From NCBI GenBank assembly GCA_937916025.1, contig CALGGX010000163.1, positions 1 through 5,726 on the forward strand: DNA of 5,726 nt, read 5' to 3'. Under the pieces are notes generated by a model that was given only the letters and a program-made list of their open reading frames with translations, searched no databases and had not been told where the DNA came from. A program made the position numbers and the translations under genes. Shown piece after piece: positions 1 to 4,385 of the stretch (positions within the stretch are counted from its first letter, which is position 1; each line of letters begins with the position of its first letter). The stretch is from an uncultured Selenomonadales bacterium. GTDB lineage: Bacteria; Bacillota_C; Negativicutes; Selenomonadales; Selenomonadaceae.

Positions 1-476
1 GGCGGGTGGATTGCCATCCAAAAGTCCTGCAACAGCGGGTTGAGTCCGAATCCGTCGGCGGCAAGCACTTCGCTCGGCGCAAAAGGCGACTTCGCAAGCA
101 CGAGCACCGTCAACATCGCCTGCAGGAAGAAATACACGGCGAGCTCCGCGCGGACGGTCGAGCGAAATGCGAGCGCAAGTCCGGCGATTGCATGAAACAA
201 CAGCCAGAACAGGAATGAGCCCTGTTGCCCCGCCCAAAACGCCGAGAATTTGTACATCGTCGGCAACTCGCGAGAGGAGTAGCTCGCGATGTATGCGATC
301 GAGAAATCGTCGTCGAATATCATCGTCCAAAGGAGGATCGACGAGGCGACTGCCGCAATTGCCGAAGCCGATGCCGCCCATCGAATGTGTTTATCGGATG
401 CAAATTTCGTGATCGCGAGACACATCGTCGACAACGAAAACGCCAGCGTCAATCCGAGTAATATATCGCCGATCAT
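1..476 (-). CDS. ccmF: Cytochrome c maturation protein CcmF, N-terminal part (3' end cut by window)
   Basis: CcmF is the large inner-membrane protein that, with partners, transfers heme from CcmE to apocytochrome c. I translated the minus strand by hand from the ATG at 476 to the window edge: 158 complete codons with no stop. Residues 64-92 hold the CcmF/CcsA-type block SYSSRELP followed by YKFSAFWAGQQGS. Residues 140-159 hold ADGFGLNPLLQDFWMAIHPP, the highly conserved GLNPLLQ...M.IHPP segment of CcmF. Hydrophobic stretches near residues 4-22, 33-53, 88-105 and 112-129 are likely membrane helices. The WWD heme-handling domain and the rest of this usually 600-plus-residue protein lie outside the window. 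The start ATG overlaps the ccmE stop (ATGA), and GAGG sits 6 nt upstream, inside ccmE. Family assignment is confident; completeness cannot be judged. Confidence 0.93.
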   Translation of the reverse strand, partial: MIGDILLGLTLAFSLSTMCLAITKFASDKHIRWAASASAIAAVASSILLWTMIFDDDFSIAYIASYSSRELPTMYKFSAFWAGQQGSFLFWLLFHAIAGLALAFRSTVRAELAVYFFLQAMLTVLVLAKSPFAPSEVLAADGFGLNPLLQDFWMAIHP

Positions 477-853
477 ACGCCGCCTCGCTGATCTTCATAT
501 TTCGACGGGCATTTAATCAGCAGTTTGTTTGCATGAAACGCTCCGTCTTCGCCGTCGAATTTTCCGATTGCCACGATATGATAGGCTTCTTCAAATCGAT
601 CGGGTTTGGTTCCGAGATATTTCACCGGCATCGTCCGCCCGTCGTCTTCGTCTTTCAACACGAAGCGAAACTCGTTGTCGAATTGCGCGGGAGCCGGTGA
701 TTTTTCATCGAGCAAGCCCTTCACCTGCACCGTCGAATTCGACGCTTCCGCTTCGGCTATCGAAACGTAAGGCGTCACCGAATCCGACAGCGTAAAGCCC
801 GCATAGCCGATAAAAAGCGCAATCAGAATTACCAAGAGTATTTGCCTGTTCAT
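473..853 (-). CDS. ccmE: Cytochrome c maturation heme chaperone CcmE, cysteine (CxxxY) type
   Basis: CcmE carries heme covalently on the outer face of the cytoplasmic membrane between CcmABC and CcmF. This 126-residue protein has an N-terminal signal anchor (about residues 4-22, ILLVILIALFIGYAGF core) and then an OB-fold-like beta domain (VQVKGLL, FRFVLKD, MPVKYLG, YHIVAIGKF). It ends in LLIKCPSKYE. The position of the classical heme-binding histidine (HxxxY) is Cys115, with Tyr119 four residues later: the CxxxY variant. Only seven residues follow Tyr119, shorter than the tail of proteobacterial CcmE. I chose the ATG at 853 because AGGAG (863-867) lies 9 nt upstream. The in-frame ATG at 862 touches that AGGAG and is badly spaced. 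The open frame continues upstream to 1339, but that part lies over ccmC and is not coding in this frame. Only 5 nt separate it from the ccmC stop. Confidence 0.93.
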   Translation of the reverse strand: MNRQILLVILIALFIGYAGFTLSDSVTPYVSIAEAEASNSTVQVKGLLDEKSPAPAQFDNEFRFVLKDEDDGRTMPVKYLGTKPDRFEEAYHIVAIGKFDGEDGAFHANKLLIKCPSKYEDQRGGV

Positions 854-858
854 CGGAA

Positions 859-1464
859 TCATCTCCTCATCAATCGGAAGAAAATCAAAGTCGCATCGAG
901 CACCGCCGCCATCAAAACAATCAGCATCGTCCGATCCATGTCGAGCGACGCATCGGAATTGATCAACGGCGAAGGGTGCAATGAAAAATACATGCGCGGC
1001 AGAATGAAAACCAAAAACGGCACCGTCAAAACCGAGAGTAACGAATAAACCGCCGAGACTTTTGCGCGGACGCGTTGATCGGAAACCGCCGCGCGGAGCG
1101 TCAAATACGCGCCGTAGATCAATATCAGGACGAAGATCGTCGTTTGGCGCGGATCCCAATTCCAATACGCGCCCCATGTCAATTTTGAAAAGATCGCGCC
1201 GCTCACCGTTGAGAGCAATACGCAGATAAATCCAATCCGCGCGGCTCGAGCCGAAAGTTCGTCGCTCGAAAATTCCTGCCGTCGAAGAAATTGCGCGGCG
1301 TAAAATGCGCTCGTAAAAAAGGCAATCACCGAAAGCCATGCCGTCGGCACGTGAAAGTAGATTATGCGGACGAGATCGCCGAGTCCTTCAGCCGGAGGTA
1401 CGAGCAAAAAGACGGCGGCGATTATTCCGACTGTAAAAAGCGTTATTGAAATCATCGCCACCAT
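859..1464 (-). CDS. ccmC: Heme-handling membrane protein CcmC
   Basis: CcmC is the WWD-domain membrane protein that presents heme to CcmE in the CcmABC complex. The 201-residue frame contains the tryptophan-rich motif WGAYWNWD at residues 97-104, matching WGxxWxWD, followed by PRQT. It also has two histidines at the expected heme-ligand positions: His38 in YFHVPTAW and His163 in FSLHPSP. About six hydrophobic helices are visible (roughly 5-22, 41-60, 76-93, 108-124, 137-156, 178-197). The length fits CcmC (about 200-245 residues). The start is uncertain. The outer ATG (1464) directly abuts AAAAGG, whereas the ATG at 1455 has AAGGA 8 nt upstream and may be the real start, giving 198 residues. 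Residue numbers here count from 1464. It follows ccmB after 19 nt, and its last codons carry the ccmE ribosome binding site. Confidence 0.94.
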   Translation of the reverse strand: MVAMISITLFTVGIIAAVFLLVPPAEGLGDLVRIIYFHVPTAWLSVIAFFTSAFYAAQFLRRQEFSSDELSARAARIGFICVLLSTVSGAIFSKLTWGAYWNWDPRQTTIFVLILIYGAYLTLRAAVSDQRVRAKVSAVYSLLSVLTVPFLVFILPRMYFSLHPSPLINSDASLDMDRTMLIVLMAAVLDATLIFFRLMRR

Positions 1465-1483
1465 CCTTTTCCGGTAAGATTTT

Positions 1484-2131
1484 TCAGTTCCAAAGATGAT
1501 CGAAGAGAATTGATGCGGCTGTAATCAAAATCGCATCGTACAATGTCATTGCAATCCACATTGACGAGTCGAAATTGCTGCCGCCGAATGTCGCCGCCGT
1601 CAAGCCGATTGCCGTCAGAAAAATCGGCAATACGATCGGAAACAACAGAATTGCGAAAAGCCCGCTCTTGACGGACGCCGTTGACGAGATTGCCGCAATC
1701 AATGTTCCGGCTCCCGACAATCCGATCAGCCCGAGCATGACCGTCAACATCAACGGCAGGAGCCTCTCGATCGAACAGTCGAAGAGAATGATGAACATCG
1801 GCAGTAAGAAGATCATCAACGCCGTCAATGACAGCAACGCGTAGAGAATTTTGCCGAAGAGGATCGATTGTGCGTCGGCGTAAATGCGAAGCGTGTCGAG
1901 AGTTCCGGCGGCGGCTTCTTCTTCAAAGGCGCGGTCAATGCCGACGGTTGCGGCGAAGAAGATGATGATCCACAACAACGCGGCGAGGAGTTTCGGCTCG
2001 AGCACGGCTCCGCCGATTGCAAGACTCACGCATGCCAATGCCGTCAAACAGAACATCAGCATTGAGGCAAATGCCGCGCGATGTCGAAAGCCGATCGCAA
2101 TCTCTTTCTTCAGGACGTCGATGAATTTCAA
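1484..2131 (-). CDS. ccmB: Heme exporter-type ABC permease CcmB
   Basis: CcmB is the membrane subunit paired with the ATPase CcmA in the CcmABC complex that drives release of heme-loaded CcmE. The 215-residue product matches the family in length (about 220) and layout. It opens with an amphipathic stretch (LKKEIAIGFRHR), and about six membrane helices follow near 24-44, 48-66, 94-118, 126-150, 157-182 and 190-210. Between helices 2 and 3 lies the cytosolic block RAFEEEAAAGTLDTLRIY (67-84), resembling the conserved R.F..E...G.L..L segment of CcmB that is expected to contact the ATPase. FPIVLPIF (164-171) matches the proline-containing family motif near the C-terminus. The start codon is TTG, overlapping the ccmA stop as TTGA, with GGGTGA 7 nt upstream. 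No in-frame ATG occurs before residue 24, so TTG is the best choice. Overlap with ccmA implies coupled translation. Confidence 0.92.
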   Translation of the reverse strand: MKFIDVLKKEIAIGFRHRAAFASMLMFCLTALACVSLAIGGAVLEPKLLAALLWIIIFFAATVGIDRAFEEEAAAGTLDTLRIYADAQSILFGKILYALLSLTALMIFLLPMFIILFDCSIERLLPLMLTVMLGLIGLSGAGTLIAAISSTASVKSGLFAILLFPIVLPIFLTAIGLTAATFGGSNFDSSMWIAMTLYDAILITAASILFDHLWN

Positions 2132-2736
2132 AGCCGAATCACCCGTTCGCTTATCGCCGCTTCGTTCGGATCGTTCGTTGCGAGCAAGATCAATTTTCCT
2201 TCACCCGCCGCGCGGAGTATTTCAGAAATTACAATCGCCTTGCCCGCATCGTCGAGATTTGCCCCGGGCTCGTCGAGCAACCATACGTCCGCGTCGACCG
2301 TCAGCAGTATCGCAAACTTCAATCGCCGAACCATGCCCGTCGAGAACTCGCCGACCAATTTTCGCCGATCGACGCTCGACAGCCCGACGCGTTTGAAAAT
2401 CGCATCGACATCGTCAATCGCCGCGCCGCGCAATTTCGAGAAGAACAGCAAATTCTCTTCTGCCGTCAATCGCTCGTACAGGCGCATCGTCGGTGCCGTC
2501 GCCGCCGTTCTTTTCCGAAATTCCGCGCGGTTGAGTTCCCGCTCGCCGTCAAACGCCCTGCTCGAACCCGCGTCCGGTCGGATGAATTGCCCCGCCAATT
2601 TCAGAAATGTCGACTTGCCGGAACCGTTTGCGCCGACAACCGCCGTGATCGTTCCGCCCGACATTTCGAGCGACAAACCGTCAAACAATTTTCGATCGCC
2701 GAATGACAGCGTGACGTTCTCGAAAACAATCCGCAT
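2128..2736 (-). CDS. ccmA: Cytochrome c maturation ABC ATPase CcmA
   Basis: This is a 202-residue single-domain ABC ATPase, the size of CcmA, encoded directly before ccmB and so assigned as the motor of the CcmABC complex. Walker A is GANGSGKST (35-43). Walker B is VWLLDEP (151-157) with catalytic Glu156, and the D-loop is ANLD (159-162). Several switch elements are non-canonical. The signature is FSTGM (131-135) instead of LSGGQ. No Gln is visible at the Q-loop, where the segment reads TAPTMRLY before LTAEENL. The switch His is replaced in ATND (186-189). From memory, CcmA-like ATPases of some anaerobes and Bacteroidetes share FSxGM and ATND, so this may be a subfamily trait rather than damage. 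The ATG is 3 nt after the regulator's stop, and only a weak GACGACGG lies upstream, which suggests translational coupling to that gene. Confidence 0.92.
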   Translation of the reverse strand: MRIVFENVTLSFGDRKLFDGLSLEMSGGTITAVVGANGSGKSTFLKLAGQFIRPDAGSSRAFDGERELNRAEFRKRTAATAPTMRLYERLTAEENLLFFSKLRGAAIDDVDAIFKRVGLSSVDRRKLVGEFSTGMVRRLKFAILLTVDADVWLLDEPGANLDDAGKAIVISEILRAAGEGKLILLATNDPNEAAISERVIRL

Positions 2737-2739
2737 CGA

Positions 2740-3420
2740 TCAGCCGTCGTCGGTGATTTTGTCTTTGTCGAGCTTCATCCAATGCCGCCCGCAAGTCAAA
2801 ATGCCGTCGCGCTTCATATTGCCGATCTCGCGCGTCAAGGCACTCCGATTGCATTCGAGTTCTTTCGCCAATTGCACGCGCCCGGGAACTTTCACCGTGC
2901 CGTCCTCGTTCCGTTGCCGTTTTTCGTTCTGCAACAGATAGAGAATCACGCGCTTTCGGAGCGAACGATGCGATAACATTTCGATCTTTTCCATCATCAA
3001 AATGTTTTTCATGCAGAATGCTTCGAGCATGTTTCGCATGACGATGCCGTGAATGCGATTGAGTTTCGGTCCGGCAACCAGCAATGCCTGATACGGAATC
3101 CAGAGGACTTTTATTTCGGATAATGCCACCACGCTCGTCAAATTGCCCTCGAGATGCAAAATCGCGGCGGTGCTTCCGATGATTGCGCCGGGATCGAGTC
3201 GGTGACCGATCGTTTCGTTACCCATTCGATCTTCCGATACGATTTGCGCCGCGCCGTCGACGACGACTCCGATGTTTGAATTCGGCTCGTACATCTTAAG
3301 CACTCGCGCGCCGCGCGCGTACGATTTTGTCGTTGCTCCCGTCTGACGAAGGAAGCGTTTGACTTCATCTTCCGACAAGTCTCTGAACAGCGGCAGTGAT
3401 TGCAAGTCTGTTTTCGCCAC
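2740..3420 (-). CDS. Crp/Fnr-family transcriptional regulator
   Basis: This 226-residue regulator has the usual Crp/Fnr layout: an N-terminal cupin-like sensor domain (about 1-115), a long dimerisation helix (about 118-148, IVMRNMLEAFCMKNILMMEKIE) and a C-terminal winged helix-turn-helix. The HTH is VQLAKELECNRSALTREIGNM, about 182-202, followed by KRDGIL. Its only cysteines are 136, 190 and 210, so the N-terminal [4Fe-4S] ligands of FNR are absent. The region equal to the cAMP phosphate pocket (IIGSTAAILHLEGNLTS) lacks the usual GE...R pattern. The signal is therefore unknown; heme, redox or a small ligand are possible. I chose GTG at 3420 because GGAGG (3429-3433) is 8 nt upstream. The ATG at 3426 is only 2 nt from it but cannot be excluded. 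The frame remains open to 3486, across the promoter. It is the first gene of the ccm operon. Confidence 0.9.
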   Translation of the reverse strand: MAKTDLQSLPLFRDLSEDEVKRFLRQTGATTKSYARGARVLKMYEPNSNIGVVVDGAAQIVSEDRMGNETIGHRLDPGAIIGSTAAILHLEGNLTSVVALSEIKVLWIPYQALLVAGPKLNRIHGIVMRNMLEAFCMKNILMMEKIEMLSHRSLRKRVILYLLQNEKRQRNEDGTVKVPGRVQLAKELECNRSALTREIGNMKRDGILTCGRHWMKLDKDKITDDG

Positions 3421-3428
3421 CGCCATCA

Positions 3429-3433
3429 CCTCC
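3429..3433 (-). promoter_or_regulatory. Ribosome binding site of the Crp/Fnr-family gene
   Basis: GGAGGTGAT on the minus strand is a near-perfect anti-16S match. It lies 8 nt (from GGAGG) before the GTG at 3420 and only 2 nt before the ATG at 3426, so it favours the GTG start. Confidence 0.75.
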
Positions 3434-3450
3434 AAAAAAATTTTTGATTG

Positions 3451-3459
3451 ATTATAGCA
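3451..3459 (-). promoter_or_regulatory. Extended -10 promoter for the regulator-ccm operon
   Basis: The minus strand reads TGCTATAAT: a perfect TATAAT with the TG of an extended -10 element. Seventeen nt upstream, the -35 position reads CATCAA, a poor match. This suggests a promoter that relies on the extended -10 or on an activator. Transcription would begin near 3444, leaving a leader of about 20-25 nt ending in the GGAGG site. A dyad GCATC-N14-GATGC (3457-3480) directly abuts the -10 and covers the -35 region, a natural place for an operator. No other promoter-like sequence is obvious between here and ccmF, so all downstream genes probably depend on it. Confidence 0.7.
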
Positions 3460-3502
3460 TCGATCTTGACTCCTTGATGCTCCCACTGCAACTTTAGCGC
3501 GT

Positions 3503-3514
3503 CAAAAATTTTTG
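3503..3514. repeat. A/T-tract palindrome upstream of the regulator gene
   Basis: CAAAAATTTTTG is a perfect 12-bp palindrome, centred about 52 bp upstream of the -10 box. A near copy (C, seven As, five Ts, G) lies at 3433-3446, between the -10 and the start codon. Both are phased A-tract/T-tract elements that could bend DNA or bind a protein, but simple base-composition bias could also produce them. Confidence 0.35.
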
Positions 3515-3542
3515 CAGACGCAATTTTTTCATCGATCGGAAC

Positions 3543-3571
3543 AAAAAAAGATCGCCGTTTGAGCGACGATC
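3543..3571 (-). terminator. Rho-independent terminator of the lipoprotein gene
   Basis: On the minus strand, GATCGTCG, a 6-nt loop (CTCAAA) and CGGCGATC form an 8-bp stem with one G-T wobble, immediately followed by seven Ts. It lies 39 nt past the lipoprotein stop and upstream of the crp promoter, so it separates the two transcription units. The plus-strand flank on the other side of the stem is not T-rich, so it is one-directional. Confidence 0.88.
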
Positions 3572-3610
3572 GATTGTACAATTCCAATCGGCAATTCGAT
3601 TGCAAAAAAA

Positions 3611-4333
3611 TCATTTGACGGAGATCGAGCCGCCGAGGAATTGACTGGTCTGTTTGTCGAAATTAGTGAACGCCTCGAAGCGTCCGTCGCTCGACGGATA
3701 AACTTTTTTCAACTGTTCGCTGGTGCCTTGGAAGTGATTGACTTGCTTGGTCGCGTCGGAGCTGTCGGTGTCGAAAGAAGTGATCTTGACATCGGAAGGC
3801 AGAATTCCGGCGAGCATTTCATTGTCGATCGTCGGCGTGTTGAAACGCATCGACGTGATACGCCCCTTGTCGTCGAAAGTGGCATCATAAGCTTCGGTTG
3901 CATACGTCTCGAAGGCTTCGCGAGTTGCTCCGATCGACGGCGAGCTGCTGATCATATCCGGCAGATCGATGACCGATTCCGCCATGTCTTTTGCCTGATC
4001 GACCACATCACTCGCCATGCCTGCCGCCGCATCTTTCGCATCATTTGCCATGTTCTGAGCGTCCGCCGCCATCGACTCGGCTTTGTCTTTGGCATCGCTT
4101 GCCATGTTTTGAGCATCCGCCGCTGCGCCTTCAGCCGCTTCCTTCGCGTCGGTTGCCATCGTCTCGACCTGTTGTTTGGCATCGGCTGCCGCGTCTTTGA
4201 CGGGCTCGACCGCCTGCTCGAAGTCGGGTTTTTGTTCCGATTGCGCCGGTTTCGGCTCCGGAGTGTTGTTTTGATTGCCGCAACCGCTCGTAAGCAAACC
4301 GACAATCGCCAACGCCATCAACAATTTTTTCAT
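3611..4333 (-). CDS. Repeat-containing lipoprotein of unknown function
   Basis: I do not recognise this 240-residue protein as a named family. It begins with a lipoprotein signal peptide (MKKLLMALAIVGLL) and the lipobox LTSGC, so Cys18 should be lipidated. Gly19-Asn20 follow, with no retention Asp at +2. Residues 19-45 form a polar Pro/Gln/Glu linker. Residues about 46-122 are an Ala/Asp/Lys/Met-rich amphipathic helix built from 18-residue repeats. Residues about 133-240 look like a small globular alpha/beta domain (SIGATREAFETY, DKGRITSMRF, VKITSFDTD, DGRFEAFTNF). The start ATG has AGGAGG 7 nt upstream. The gene has its own promoter and terminator, so it is probably monocistronic and independent of the ccm operon. 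By analogy with Lpp-like or LEA-like helices, the repeat could be an envelope spacer or coiled coil. The C-terminal domain gives no functional clue. Confidence 0.88.
   Translation of the reverse strand: MKKLLMALAIVGLLTSGCGNQNNTPEPKPAQSEQKPDFEQAVEPVKDAAADAKQQVETMATDAKEAAEGAAADAQNMASDAKDKAESMAADAQNMANDAKDAAAGMASDVVDQAKDMAESVIDLPDMISSSPSIGATREAFETYATEAYDATFDDKGRITSMRFNTPTIDNEMLAGILPSDVKITSFDTDSSDATKQVNHFQGTSEQLKKVYPSSDGRFEAFTNFDKQTSQFLGGSISVK
4013..4174 (-). repeat. Three tandem 54-bp (18-residue) repeats inside the lipoprotein gene
   Basis: Protein residues 54-71, 72-89 and 90-107 align without gaps. Copies 2 and 3 both begin ADAQNMA and both have DAKD starting at their ninth residue; copy 1 has ETMATDAKEA there. 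At DNA level the two copies at 4013-4066 and 4067-4120 share long stretches, such as the GCCATGTT.TGAGC.TCCGC block, which suggests tandem duplication. The 18-residue unit equals five alpha-helical turns (an 11 + 7 pattern), giving one continuous hydrophobic stripe of Ala and Met. Confidence 0.8.
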
Positions 4334-4340
4334 GAGAAAA

Positions 4341-4346
4341 CCTCCT
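4341..4346 (-). promoter_or_regulatory. Ribosome binding site of the lipoprotein gene
   Basis: AAAGGAGG on the minus strand, with GGAGG (4341-4345) 7 nt before the ATG at 4333. This is an optimal sequence and spacing, suggesting high expression. Confidence 0.85.
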
Positions 4347-4356
4347 TTCGATTGGA

Positions 4357-4385
4357 ATTTTAATTGCCGACGGCGCGCGCGTCAA
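4357..4385 (-). promoter_or_regulatory. Sigma70-type promoter of the lipoprotein gene
   Basis: The minus strand reads TTGACG (4380-4385), a 17-nt spacer, then TAAAAT (4357-4362). That is five of six matches to the consensus in each box, with ideal spacing. The -35 box contains the TGA stop codon of the upstream radical SAM gene. Transcription would start near 4350, giving a leader of about 17 nt. The spacer is rich in alternating CG. Confidence 0.8.

Noticed and set aside
854..1339. N-terminal extension of the ccmE frame giving a 288-residue protein
   Set aside because: This part lies over ccmC in another frame and has an Arg/Phe/Asp-rich composition unlike any domain. The real CcmE signal anchor begins at the ATG at 853 with a good ribosome binding site.
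2081..2941. 286-codon plus-strand ORF opposite ccmA and the regulator
   Set aside because: Ser/Arg/Pro-rich translation with no motifs, antisense to two genes with clear family motifs. It is a shadow of their codon bias.
3441..3480. FNR box (TTGAT-N4-ATCAA) near the regulator promoter
   Set aside because: TTGAT and ATCAA-like half-sites occur, but none pair with the required 4-nt spacing.
3427..3486. Upstream start at 3486 for the regulator
   Set aside because: The extra 20-odd codons cover the TATAAT box and the GGAGG site, so they are leader DNA and not coding.
3571..3610. Extra hairpins after the lipoprotein stop (GCAAT-CGA-ATTGC and CGATTG...CAATCG)
   Set aside because: Stems are short and AT-rich with no T run after them. 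The stem at 3550-3571 is the convincing terminator.
3426..3614. 62-codon minus-strand ORF between the lipoprotein and the regulator
   Set aside because: It reads straight through the terminator and the crp promoter and has no recognisable features.
3641..4363. 240-codon plus-strand ORF opposite the lipoprotein gene
   Set aside because: Arg/His/Cys-rich mirror of the Ala/Asp repeat region. It has no ribosome binding site and runs against the promoter and the signal peptide.
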